From an uncultured Erysipelotrichaceae bacterium (GTDB lineage: Bacteria > Bacillota_I > Bacilli_A > Erysipelotrichales > Coprobacillaceae): a stretch of DNA of 14,719 nt. The position numbers and the translations under genes were made by a program. Within the stretch, counting starts at the first letter, position 1, and every line of letters begins with the position of its first letter. Shown here piece after piece: positions 1 through 6,328 of this stretch. Where the stretch lies: positions 1 through 14,719 of the forward strand of contig UQVG01000017.1 in the NCBI GenBank assembly GCA_900544435.1, written 5' to 3'. The notes below the pieces were generated by a model. It was not told the DNA's origin. It made no database searches and saw nothing but the letters and a program-made list of their open reading frames with translations.

Positions 1-493
1 ATATATTTTTATTTTGAAAATCTTCAAAATCACATAAATCAATCATTCCTTGATCACAAACCCCTGGCAGTGATAAACAAATGACAGCAATTTCTTGATC
101 TTTCTTTAATACATCTTTTAACATCTTTAAAAACTCATCAACTGTTCCTTTTAAAGAAGAATAATTTTTTTGATAAACAATTTGATCATATAAATCTATG
201 ATTTCAAAAATAAATTCATAACTCTTCTTATTCTTCTTTAAAACTATTTTTAACAGATGCTTATAATCCTTATATAACTGATATTCTTTAGACTTTCTCC
301 CACCCGTTGACTTAGAATCACTTACATATTCAATTTCATGACTTTTCAACATTTCTTGTAAAATATTAGTAGTTGTCGCCAATGAAAGACTTGTTTTATA
401 CGCTAAGTCATTTTTTGTCCAAATTTGTCCATCATAAAGACATTCTCTTATTTTTATTTCGTTTTCTTGTTTTAAATCATTTACTTTTGACAC
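1..493 (-). CDS. ROK-family transcriptional repressor, N-terminal part (cut by window edge)
   Basis: I read about 164 codons from a GTG at 493-491 to the window edge with no stop. The N-terminal 60 or so residues look like a winged helix-turn-helix (QIWTKNDLAYKTSLSLATTTNILQEML, with the serine/threonine-rich recognition helix typical of XylR/NagC-like ROK repressors), followed by a basic linker (STGGRKSKEY). After that comes the start of a ROK sugar-kinase-like fold, with AVICLSLPGVCDQGMIDLCD matching the usual 'P-G-V-x-x-G-x-I' stretch. ROK repressors sense sugars or sugar phosphates and control transport and catabolic genes. The target here cannot be seen because the neighbours lie off the edge. 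No ATG is available in frame near the N-terminus. The GTG has a weak Shine-Dalgarno-like AGGCGAT five bases upstream, so the start is probable rather than certain. Confidence 0.75.
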   Translation of the reverse strand, partial: MSKVNDLKQENEIKIRECLYDGQIWTKNDLAYKTSLSLATTTNILQEMLKSHEIEYVSDSKSTGGRKSKEYQLYKDYKHLLKIVLKKNKKSYEFIFEIIDLYDQIVYQKNYSSLKGTVDEFLKMLKDVLKKDQEIAVICLSLPGVCDQGMIDLCDFEDFQNKNI

Positions 494-502
494 TCTATCG
501 CC

Positions 503-531
503 TAACTTTCATCAACTCTTGTCGAAAGTTA
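503..531. promoter_or_regulatory. Inverted repeat TAACTTTC-N13-GAAAGTTA, candidate operator
   Basis: Perfect 8-bp arms (503-510 and 524-531) are separated by 13 bases. The repeat abuts the -10 box of the ROK gene and covers its likely transcription start and leader. ROK repressors are known to bind long interrupted palindromes and often autoregulate, so this is a plausible self-operator. The binding is inferred. Confidence 0.45.
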
Positions 532-539
532 TTATAACA
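531..539 (-). promoter_or_regulatory. Extended -10 promoter of the ROK repressor gene
   Basis: On the minus strand the sequence reads TGTTATAAT, a TGn extension plus a perfect TATAAT (531-536). No good -35 is visible, as is usual for extended -10 promoters. Transcription would start near 524 and give a leader of about 30 nt. Confidence 0.5.
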
Positions 540-553
540 TATCATTTTATTAA

Positions 554-596
554 AAGGAATAATTTATAAAGAGTCTATCATTATAAATTATTCCTT
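554..596 (-). terminator. Hairpin terminator after the membrane-HNH gene
   Basis: A perfect 16-bp inverted repeat, AAGGAATAATTTATAA (554-569) and its complement (581-596), has an 11-base loop and lies 21 bases past the HNH stop codon. On the minus strand the stem is followed by TTAATAAAAT. The T tail is short, so termination may be partial. The stem is entirely symmetric, so it could also act on the plus strand. Confidence 0.6.
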
Positions 597-616
597 AATA
601 TTAGAATATTTCTCTC

Positions 617-2224
617 CTATTTTAAATAAGGAACAATAGCATCTATAAATTTCTTACTCCATTTTGCATGAAATTTAGCTATTTGCAACCAATCATTTTC
701 ATTATAAATACTTACATTTTCCAATCTATACGAAATTATTGATCTTTTTACGTCATCTCCTCTATCCCACTCTAAATTAACACCAAAATTTGATTCTATT
801 TCTAATTTATGTAACATAACATTATCAAATGCAATTTTATTTTCATTAGCATTAGTCTTTCCAAAATATACATCTACTCTTGCAAAGTCATAATTAGCAA
901 TACAACATATAGCAAAACCACCTATACCAAAAGTACCATTTATCCAATTTTCCTTTGAAGTATTTACATTATCAAAAGATTTATTATCAAAATTTTCTTC
1001 TTTTATAAATTTTAAAGCATACTCCCAATATCTTCGACGTATTTCAAATCTCGTTCCTTTTTCATCTTCTTTACCATTAGAATCTCGCAAATAAAAAACT
1101 AAATCAGTTGGATCCATACCATATAACTTATACAATCTATTTAGAACAGATAATTTACTTTGTGTATTTGTATTAGTTTGCACATAAACATTATCCCCTA
1201 TTTCATCACATTTTTTAAAAATCCTTTTATTAGTTGAAAAATGAATAGATAATTCATCATCTGTTGATAATGCAATCTTGGTAATAATCGTTTTATCCTC
1301 TAAATATAAAGCTCTTAAAACTTTCGTATACATTTCAACCCAACTTACAACCGGTTGTTCAGTTCCTTTATATACAAATTTAGCAATCTGTCTACCACTT
1401 AAAAAAGATGCTTCATCGTCTAATGTATAAGAATCCAATTGTTTTTCTTGCGGCTTATAATTTGTTGATGGAAATGCCCAAATATCTAGCGCTCTTTTCA
1501 ACAAATAATCATTCCTATCTCGTAATTCAGCTAATGTCCATTTATCCTTTTTAGAAACATATGTATTTAGACGAATCCCACTATCTTCAAATCCATTCTT
1601 CATTGTCTTTTTTTCTACAAACGTACTATTGCTGTACTTTGAATTATATGCTGTTAACGTTAAATTAGCTATTCTATGAAGCCAAGTATCATGAATTTCC
1701 TCATAGCTATCACCTAATTCTTTAATCCAAGCAGGTGTAAGATGTTGTGGCATAATATGTTCAATAGAATATTCTCCTTCATCATAATGTCTATATATGT
1801 CTTTATCTTCTAATGTTCCAAAATTTTCTAATCTTTCTAAAATATAAATTTTTCGATTTTTAATATATATAAGCAAATGAACAAGAAAACATATACAAAC
1901 TATTTTCATTGCAGGTGAAACAATCAACATTGGAATAATAAAACATCTATATAATGCCAAATCCATAAAAACAACGCCAAACAATAATCCTGTATTTTTC
2001 TTCAAATCAACAATTTCATGATGTCCTAATTTATAAACAAGAAACAAAACATAAAGAATACCTACTATAAAAATCATCCAATAAGCAATTTTAAAGATGC
2101 TTATTGGATTTATAGAAATTGTATATGTTGATGTATAGTTATTAAAATACAGTGAACTTATCGTATAAACAAATTCAAAAACATAAATAAAATAAATCAA
2201 ATATCTATCCATCTTTTCTTTCAT
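617..2224 (-). CDS. Four-helix membrane domain fused to HNH (DUF1524) and DUF4268-like regions of a GmrSD-type protein
   Basis: The 535-residue product starts at an ATG with a strong Shine-Dalgarno (AAGGAGTGAT, about 5 bases away). Residues 7-27, 43-66, 78-97 and 97-121 are hydrophobic and look like four membrane helices. From about residue 122 the sequence changes to the soluble C-terminal half of GmrSD/DUF262-DUF1524 proteins: YILERLENF, then the HNH core SIEHIMPQ (E155, H156), then H183, N187 and IANLTLTAYNSKYSN, ending at ALDIWAFP (~251). Residues ~268-385 form a domain I do not recognise firmly. Residues ~395-535 resemble DUF4268 (RRRYWEYALKFI, ARVDVYFG, IESNFGVNLEW, KWSKKFIDAIVPYL). The DUF262 NTPase domain that normally precedes DUF1524 is absent, and only 73 bases separate this gene from the next, so no separate DUF262 gene fits upstream. 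By family knowledge DUF1524 is the nuclease part of modified-DNA restriction enzymes. A membrane-anchored nuclease or an in-frame deletion product are both possible. A protein role in phage defence is inferred. Confidence 0.7.
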   Translation of the reverse strand: MKEKMDRYLIYFIYVFEFVYTISSLYFNNYTSTYTISINPISIFKIAYWMIFIVGILYVLFLVYKLGHHEIVDLKKNTGLLFGVVFMDLALYRCFIIPMLIVSPAMKIVCICFLVHLLIYIKNRKIYILERLENFGTLEDKDIYRHYDEGEYSIEHIMPQHLTPAWIKELGDSYEEIHDTWLHRIANLTLTAYNSKYSNSTFVEKKTMKNGFEDSGIRLNTYVSKKDKWTLAELRDRNDYLLKRALDIWAFPSTNYKPQEKQLDSYTLDDEASFLSGRQIAKFVYKGTEQPVVSWVEMYTKVLRALYLEDKTIITKIALSTDDELSIHFSTNKRIFKKCDEIGDNVYVQTNTNTQSKLSVLNRLYKLYGMDPTDLVFYLRDSNGKEDEKGTRFEIRRRYWEYALKFIKEENFDNKSFDNVNTSKENWINGTFGIGGFAICCIANYDFARVDVYFGKTNANENKIAFDNVMLHKLEIESNFGVNLEWDRGDDVKRSIISYRLENVSIYNENDWLQIAKFHAKWSKKFIDAIVPYLK

Positions 2225-2297
2225 AAAACATCACTCCTTTTGTTACTTCTAGTATATACAAAAGATGTGTATATCTTGTGAAAACAAAATTAAGGTT

Positions 2298-2759
2298 CTA
2301 AAGACGTTTTTTCAACATTGTTATATTTTCTCTTGACCAAACTTCTTTAAAACCTAAATCAAGAAATAGTTTTTTGGCTGGATTATTATTTTCAATATCA
2401 TCACATAAAAAGCGTAAACCATTATCTTTAGCTTGTTTACATAAAAGCTCTAAAGCATTCTTCCCTTTTCCTAAATGTCTATAAGGATATTCAATGATAA
2501 TATTTAAAACATATTCTCGATATTCTTCTTCAAAATAATAGGATACTTCTCCAATATATTTTTTTATTTCATCATCATAAACATAAGCATAATAATGTTT
2601 AGCATCATTCATCCATAATTCATACCATGACTTCCATATTTTTTCATTAAAATCAACAATTCCACCATTGATTTTATTAAAAGCCATTGTCTTTTTATCT
2701 TTTAATAATTTCTTTCTATATTTTAAATCTGTTATTTGCGGTTGTACTAATTTAATCAT
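2298..2759 (-). CDS. GNAT-family N-acetyltransferase
   Basis: This is a 153-residue protein of normal GNAT size. The acetyl-CoA pyrophosphate-binding motif A is visible as YRHLGKGKNALELL (R94 to K100, the R-x-x-G-x-G/K pattern after the beta strand VLNIIIEY). It is followed by the motif B region NNNPAKKLFLDLGFKEV, as in amino-group acetyltransferases acting on small molecules or peptides. The substrate is unknown. An upstream in-frame ATG at 2771 lies directly in the T-tail of the tRNA-His terminator and has no Shine-Dalgarno. The ATG at 2759 is preceded by GGAGAAGAAT, so I chose that start. No convincing promoter separates it from the tRNA terminator, so expression may depend on readthrough from the tRNA promoter. 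The membrane-HNH gene follows 73 bases downstream with its own ribosome site. Confidence 0.75.
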   Translation of the reverse strand: MIKLVQPQITDLKYRKKLLKDKKTMAFNKINGGIVDFNEKIWKSWYELWMNDAKHYYAYVYDDEIKKYIGEVSYYFEEEYREYVLNIIIEYPYRHLGKGKNALELLCKQAKDNGLRFLCDDIENNNPAKKLFLDLGFKEVWSRENITMLKKRL

Positions 2760-2775
2760 ATTCTTCTCCATAAAT

Positions 2776-2800
2776 AAAAAAATCCTTTATCAAGGACTTT
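2776..2800 (-). terminator. Terminator of tRNA-His
   Basis: On the minus strand AAAGTCCTT, loop GATA and AAGGATTT form a stem of about 8-9 bp with one G-U pair, followed by seven T. It lies 11 bases past the tRNA CCA end. Its tail runs into the region where the GNAT gene begins. Confidence 0.8.
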
Positions 2801-2811
2801 ATTTTCACTAA

Positions 2812-2888
2812 TGGGGCGGACGATGAGAATCGAACTCACGAGTGCCGGAGCCACAATCCGGTGCGTTAACCACTTCGCCACGTCCGCC
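2812..2888 (-). tRNA. tRNA-His (anticodon GTG)
   Basis: The minus strand folds into a full cloverleaf. The acceptor GCGGACG (2887-2881) pairs with CGTCCGC (2822-2816). The extra 5' G-1 specific to histidine tRNA is at 2888 and pairs with discriminator C73 (2815), and CCA is encoded (2814-2812). The D arm contains AGTGGTTAA, the anticodon stem is CCGGA/TCCGG with loop TTGTGGC (anticodon GTG), and the T loop reads TTCGATT between GTGAG and CTCAT. It is a single tRNA with its own promoter and terminator, divergent from the methyltransferase operon. Confidence 0.97.
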
Positions 2889-2906
2889 GTATCAACTGCA
2901 TGTATT

Positions 2907-2935
2907 AATTTACACTATTTTATGAATTTTGTAAA
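2907..2935 (-). promoter_or_regulatory. tRNA-His promoter
   Basis: On the minus strand TTTACA (2935-2930) lies 17 bases from TAAATT (2912-2907). This gives a transcript starting roughly a dozen bases before the mature tRNA 5' end. Confidence 0.65.
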
Positions 2936-2954
2936 GTATTTTTTGTAAAATATC
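2927..2954. repeat. Two tandem 14-base units containing TTTTGTAAA
   Basis: TTTTGTAAAGTATT (2927-2940) is followed directly by TTTTGTAAAATATC (2941-2954), 12 of 14 bases identical. Read on the minus strand, each copy carries a TTTACA hexamer, one of which is the tRNA-His -35 box. The pair could be a local duplication or a tandem protein site. Confidence 0.5.
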
Positions 2955-3015
2955 TACATTCTTTTTAAAAATTATTATACAATAAAAAAGAGAGAACAAT
3001 GAAAAGGATAAGTAT

Positions 3016-3783
3016 ATGAACGAATTAGAAAATTATTATGGAAAATTTTGTGAAGACAAACGTCTTTTAAGAAAACATGGTCAAGTAGAGTATCGTACAT
3101 CTATGAAATATATTCATGATTATTTAAAAACAGGTGATCGTATTTTAGATATCGGTGCTGGAACAGGAAGATATTCAGTTGCTTTAAGCCAAGAAGGTTA
3201 CGAAGTAGACGCTATTGAACTTGTTAAATATAATTTAGGAATGTTAAAAGCTAAGAAAAGTAACGTGAAAGCTTATCAAGGAACTGCTTTAGATTTATCA
3301 CGCTATCAAGATGAAACATTTGATTTAACACTTTTATTTGGACCAATGTATCACCTTTTTAGTTACGAAGATAAAATCAAAGCTTTATCTGAAGCTAAAC
3401 GTGTAACTAAAACAGGTGGTATTATTTTAGTTGCTTATGTTATGAATGATTATAGTGTTCTTGTTCATGGTTTTAGAGATGGCCATATTAAAGAAGCTTT
3501 AAAAAGCGGAAAAATTGATGAACATTTTCAAACACAGACAAATATTGATGATCTTTATAGTTATGTCAGAATTGAATTGATCAATCAATTAAATCAAGAT
3601 TTAAATTTAGAAAGAATAAAAATCATTGCTGCTGATGGACCAGCAGATTATATGCGTCCTATTTTAAATAAAATGGATGATGAAACATTTGAACTTTTTA
3701 TGCAATATCATTTATCTACATGTGAAAGATCAGATATGATTGGTGCAAGTTCCCATACATTAGATATATTAAGGAAGGTGTAG
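3016..3783 (+). CDS. Class I SAM-dependent methyltransferase
   Basis: The 255-residue product has a Rossmann methyltransferase core. Motif I is RILDIGAGTGRYS (about 42-54, SAM glycine loop), the acidic residue at the end of strand 2 is E68 in YEVDAIELV, the motif II region is GTALDL, and LTLLFGPMYHLF (104-115) is the motif IV-like segment. A helical C-terminal part follows. The substrate is not evident, and no RNA- or protein-methylase signature such as NPPY is present. Start: AAAAGGATAAGTAT precedes the ATG. Its stop codon is two bases from the start of the esterase, so the pair is an operon. The upstream region shared with tRNA-His holds a possible -10 (TACAAT, 2978-2983) but no clear -35. 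Confidence 0.85.
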   Translation: MNELENYYGKFCEDKRLLRKHGQVEYRTSMKYIHDYLKTGDRILDIGAGTGRYSVALSQEGYEVDAIELVKYNLGMLKAKKSNVKAYQGTALDLSRYQDETFDLTLLFGPMYHLFSYEDKIKALSEAKRVTKTGGIILVAYVMNDYSVLVHGFRDGHIKEALKSGKIDEHFQTQTNIDDLYSYVRIELINQLNQDLNLERIKIIAADGPADYMRPILNKMDDETFELFMQYHLSTCERSDMIGASSHTLDILRKV

Positions 3784-3785
3784 TT

Positions 3786-4613
3786 ATGGCTATTATTCAA
3801 TTAAATTATTTATCAAAAGCATTACTTAGAACTGTTGATGTTACTGTTGTTTTACCAACAGATACATTAGATATGGACACAATGACCTATACTCAAAAGA
3901 AAGAATACAAAACACTTTATTTATTACATGGTATCTTTGGTGATCAAAATGATTGGCTCTATGGAACACGTATTCAAAGATTTGCGAGTGAAAGAGGTTT
4001 GTGTGTTGTGATGCCAAGTGGTGAAAATATGTTCTATGTTGATCAAGAAAACACGCATAATTTATATAGTCAATTTATTGGCGAAGAGCTTGTATCAATG
4101 ACAAGAGCAATGTTCCCACTTTCTCATAAAAAAGAAGATACTTTTATTGCTGGTCTTTCTATGGGAGGATACGGTGCTATCGTGAATGGCTTAAAATATT
4201 ACAATACTTTTGGCTATATTGCTGGTCTTTCAAGTGCCTTGATGTTAGATGATTGGGTAGATTGTAAATCTCCTATCATCCAAGGAGTTGATGCTAAAAA
4301 ATATTATGAAAGTTTATTTGGCGATATAACAAAATTAAAAGAGAGTGATAAAGATTACTATGCTTTAGTTAAAAAGATTCCTGTAAAAGATAGACCACAT
4401 ATGTATATGTGTATTGGTAAAGATGATTTTTTACTTGAAACAAATAGAAAATATAAAGACTATTTACTTGAAGAAAAAGTAGATTTAACTTATGAAGAAG
4501 GACCTGGCAGTCATGAATGGGATTTTTGGGATCGATATATTTTAAAAATTTTAGACTGGCTTCCTTTAAATAAAAAAGACGAAGGTTTAAATAGTGGACA
4601 TGTAAGTAAATGA
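3786..4613 (+). CDS. Esterase D / tributyrin-esterase-like alpha/beta hydrolase
   Basis: The 275-residue, probably cytoplasmic serine hydrolase belongs to the putative esterase (esterase D/S-formylglutathione hydrolase-like) family. The oxyanion-hole segment is YLLHGIFGDQNDW (45-57), the nucleophile elbow is GLSMGGYG with S125, the acid is probably D213 or D214 in GKDDFLLE, and the catalytic His is H243 in GSHEWDFWDRYI. All three triad positions are intact. The closest familiar type is the EstA-like short-chain esterase of lactic acid bacteria. The true substrate is not known. A Shine-Dalgarno (AAGGAAGGTG) lies within the last codons of the methyltransferase, so translation is likely coupled. 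The last ten or so residues are polar and poorly family-like. The TGA stop is part of the terminator stem. Confidence 0.85.
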   Translation: MAIIQLNYLSKALLRTVDVTVVLPTDTLDMDTMTYTQKKEYKTLYLLHGIFGDQNDWLYGTRIQRFASERGLCVVMPSGENMFYVDQENTHNLYSQFIGEELVSMTRAMFPLSHKKEDTFIAGLSMGGYGAIVNGLKYYNTFGYIAGLSSALMLDDWVDCKSPIIQGVDAKKYYESLFGDITKLKESDKDYYALVKKIPVKDRPHMYMCIGKDDFLLETNRKYKDYLLEEKVDLTYEEGPGSHEWDFWDRYILKILDWLPLNKKDEGLNSGHVSK

Positions 4614-4635
4614 GAGCAGAATTATCTGCTCTCAT
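4610..4635. terminator. Bidirectional terminator between esterase and tautomerase genes
   Basis: ATGAGAGCAGA (4610-4620), loop ATTA and TCTGCTCTCAT (4625-4635) form a perfect 11-bp stem that includes the esterase stop codon. It is followed by TTTAAATTAA on the plus strand. On the minus strand the stem starts one base after the tautomerase stop. It therefore ends both convergent transcripts. Confidence 0.75.
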
Positions 4636-4636
4636 T

Positions 4637-4978
4637 TTAAATTAATGTTTGATTAAGTCCCCAATGATCAAATTCGTGAAAAATAACATAAATATTATCA
4701 GCGTCGATTTTGGTTGTTTCATGTATCATTTGAATCATCGCTTCTGTTAATTTTTTCTTATCATCAAATTCTGCACTTTTATAAAGATTGATTTCAATCA
4801 TCATACAAGGCATTTCTTTACCTTTAAAATACATAATTTGATCATCTTCCATATGAATCATTAAAGCTTTTTCTGTTTTACCAGGGATAAGTGAAATAAG
4901 TTCACCCGCTTTTGATTTAATTGTATTTTCTTGTCTTAAAGTTAATTTATGATTTGTTTTAAATGATATATATGGCAT
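4637..4978 (-). CDS. MIF-like tautomerase (phenylpyruvate tautomerase family)
   Basis: The 113-residue protein matches the MIF/D-dopachrome tautomerase fold in length and pattern. It begins Met-Pro, so Pro would be the N-terminal catalytic base after Met removal. It continues with PGKTEKALMIHMEDDQIMYFKG (the MIF segment around Lys32 and the 'V-x-P-D-Q-x-M-x-F-G' stretch), the PC pair in EMPCMMIEI, and DADNIYVIFHEFDHWGLN near the C-terminus, matching 'R-V-Y-I-N-Y-Y-D'. Family members catalyse keto-enol tautomerisation; the physiological role in bacteria is unclear. A near-perfect Shine-Dalgarno (AAAGGAGG) precedes the ATG. Only 33 bases upstream, an IS1595-like element has separated the gene from its original promoter region, so its expression may now come from the element. 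Confidence 0.8.
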   Translation of the reverse strand: MPYISFKTNHKLTLRQENTIKSKAGELISLIPGKTEKALMIHMEDDQIMYFKGKEMPCMMIEINLYKSAEFDDKKKLTEAMIQMIHETTKIDADNIYVIFHEFDHWGLNQTLI

Positions 4979-5001
4979 AACTTTTCCTCCTTTCTTATTA
5001 T

Positions 5002-5014
5002 TTTATCATTAAAA
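5002..5014 (+). repeat. Left copy of direct repeat TTTATCATTAAAA containing the IS target duplication
   Basis: The same 13 bases flank the other end of the element at 6183-6195. The real duplication is about 8 bp (TATCATTA or ATCATTAA). The exact edge is ambiguous because the inverted repeat begins with A residues. Confidence 0.8.
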
Positions 5015-5058
5015 CTTAACTAAAGATAAATGTTGGTGAGTATTTCTTGAAAAACTAA

Positions 5059-6069
5059 TCAAATAGCGAAAAATTTTGAATCATATTTAAAATCACTGAA
5101 TTTCAACTCACATAAGCTGTTGACTATTTCTTTAAATATATGAAGAAATATCTTCTTTTGATAATATTTATTATGTTGATCTTTATATTTATAAAGCCCT
5201 ATATAATTTCTTAAATATTTATCTGATATTCCTCGATACTTATAAAGAAATAAATCTATTGATGAATGTAAATCATTTATCTTTTTAAGAGTATAACCAT
5301 CTTTCTCTTTTTTACCTGATGGTATCTTGATCCATTTAACTTTTAAATCTTTCATCAATTTATGATATGATCTCAAGCTGTCACTTACAACTTGACATGT
5401 ACTTGGAATCTTATCTTTATATATTTTATAGAGCTCTTTGGAATGAATTCTTCCTGTTTCAGATACTTGTATAACTTTATTGTTATGTTGGTCTATGGCA
5501 CATACGATATTTCTTTTTTGACTGCTCATCCCTCTTTTTTGTTTTTCTTTGTTTTCCATATGTTTACCTGGATGTGTAACGACATTTAGTTTTTCATCCA
5601 GATAAACAGTATCACTTAAAACAGGATCGTCATGAGTCAAATCTGCAAGAACACTTAATATTTTATGTCTCCAGACAAGAGAGGTTGGTTCACTTATTCC
5701 AGCGATATCAGCAGAACGTGCTAGAGTATCACCATTAAATAAAGATTGAATATATTCAAACCATTGATAAGGTTGCTTTTTAGTGTATGAAAGCAATAAA
5801 CCAGTAATAGAAGAAAATGTTTTTGAACATTCTTTACACAAATATCTTTGATTGCCTTTATTATCTTTGCCATATTTAATGATATGTTTATTTTGGCAAT
5901 GAGGACAAAAAGAACTATCATAGTTGTTTGATAGTTCTTCATGGATATTTGAATCATAGATATGATTGATCAAGTGATTATTAAGTTTTTCTCTAATAAT
6001 TTCAATTTCATCATCACTTGCATTATTGATAATTGAATCAATAATATCATTAAACATTTTATCTTCCAT
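5059..6069 (-). CDS. IS1595-family transposase
   Basis: The 336-residue protein, counted from the ATG at 6069, has a strong ribosome site (AGAGGTGG, 6 bases upstream). An in-frame TTG at 6102 would add 11 residues but has no such site. The N-terminal zinc ribbon is CPHC (55-58) and CKEC (78-81), typical of IS1595/ISXO2-type transposases. The DDE-type core shows VYLDEK (D158) and VVSDSLRSYH (D230). The third-residue region NDLHSSIDLFLYKYRGISDKYLRNYIG resembles the 'N-x-L-H-S-x-L-x-x-F-L-x-x-F-x-G-V-x-x-K-Y-L' block of this family. No frameshift or internal stop is present, so it looks functional. It is transcribed toward the tautomerase gene, with no obvious terminator between them. Confidence 0.85.
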   Translation of the reverse strand: MEDKMFNDIIDSIINNASDDEIEIIREKLNNHLINHIYDSNIHEELSNNYDSSFCPHCQNKHIIKYGKDNKGNQRYLCKECSKTFSSITGLLLSYTKKQPYQWFEYIQSLFNGDTLARSADIAGISEPTSLVWRHKILSVLADLTHDDPVLSDTVYLDEKLNVVTHPGKHMENKEKQKRGMSSQKRNIVCAIDQHNNKVIQVSETGRIHSKELYKIYKDKIPSTCQVVSDSLRSYHKLMKDLKVKWIKIPSGKKEKDGYTLKKINDLHSSIDLFLYKYRGISDKYLRNYIGLYKYKDQHNKYYQKKIFLHIFKEIVNSLCELKFSDFKYDSKFFAI

Positions 6070-6122
6070 AGCTTTCCACCTCTTGACTATATGATAGAAC
6101 AAATCAAAATGGTAAGCTTTCT

Positions 6123-6151
6123 ATTATAAATAGTTAGACTGACATTATCAG
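6123..6151 (-). promoter_or_regulatory. Promoter of the IS1595-like transposase
   Basis: On the minus strand CTGATA (6151-6146) lies 17 bases from a perfect TATAAT (6128-6123), giving a leader of about 50 nt. It sits just inside the right inverted repeat. Confidence 0.5.
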
Positions 6152-6157
6152 GTGTTA

Positions 6158-6185
6158 TCACCAACATTTATCTTTAGTTAGGTTT
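6158..6185 (-). repeat. Right terminal inverted repeat of the IS1595-like element
   Basis: Its reverse complement matches the left end (5012-5039) at 27 of 28 positions. The one difference is C for T at the fifth base. Confidence 0.85.
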
Positions 6186-6195
6186 ATCATTAAAA
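6183..6195 (+). repeat. Right copy of direct repeat TTTATCATTAAAA
   Basis: Identical to 5002-5014. Removing the element and one copy restores a continuous divergent intergenic region between the tautomerase and cold-shock genes. Confidence 0.8.
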
Positions 6196-6211
6196 AAATA
6201 AATTGAAACTG

Positions 6212-6241
6212 TTTACAAAATATTTTTTGTAATGATATAAT
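6212..6241 (+). promoter_or_regulatory. Cold-shock gene promoter with overlapping inverted repeat
   Basis: TTTACA (6212-6217) is separated by 18 bases from a perfect TATAAT (6236-6241). An inverted repeat TTACAAAA-TATT-TTTTGTAA (6214-6233) covers the -35 box and most of the spacer, a position where a bound protein would affect polymerase. Transcription would start near 6248, leaving a leader of about 134 nt. Confidence 0.65.
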
Positions 6242-6279
6242 AGATATGCAAAGGTTTTATATGATTTTCCAAAATATCT

Positions 6280-6328
6280 CAAATATGAGGAAGTTGTATT
6301 TCACTTTATGTACACAATCTCATATTTG
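6280..6328 (+). promoter_or_regulatory. Structured 5' leader of the cold-shock mRNA
   Basis: Perfect 10-base arms CAAATATGAG (6280-6289) and CTCATATTTG (6319-6328) enclose 29 bases, in which TTGTA and TACACAA can pair further. Long structured leaders that refold with temperature are known for csp genes. This one is in the right place for such a role, but its temperature response is inferred. Confidence 0.55.

Larger units (their letters stand above)
5012..6185 (-). mobile_element. IS1595-like insertion sequence, complete
   Basis: The element is about 1.17 kb. Terminal inverted repeats lie at 5012-5039 and 6158-6185: AAAC(T/C)TAACTAAAG continued by ATAAATGTTGGTGA, 27 of 28 bases matching. It carries one transposase gene on the minus strand and is flanked by a target duplication of about 8 bp, the length known for IS1595-family elements. 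Intact ends, intact gene and a perfect duplication suggest a recent and possibly still mobile insertion. It sits between the tautomerase start and the cold-shock gene promoter. Confidence 0.85.

Noticed and set aside
1..2888. Duplicate tRNA-His 3' end as an attachment site beyond the cargo genes
   Set aside because: I looked for another copy of the GGGGCGGACGATGAG block in 1-2800 and found none, and no integrase gene is present.
4369..4635. Open frame of 88 codons on the minus strand
   Set aside because: It runs antisense through the well-supported esterase gene and through the terminator, has no ribosome site and no family-like sequence.
5392..5957. Open frames on both strands inside the IS1595-like transposase
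   Set aside because: They are shadows of the transposase, hydrophobic only because of the AT-rich complement or shifted frame.
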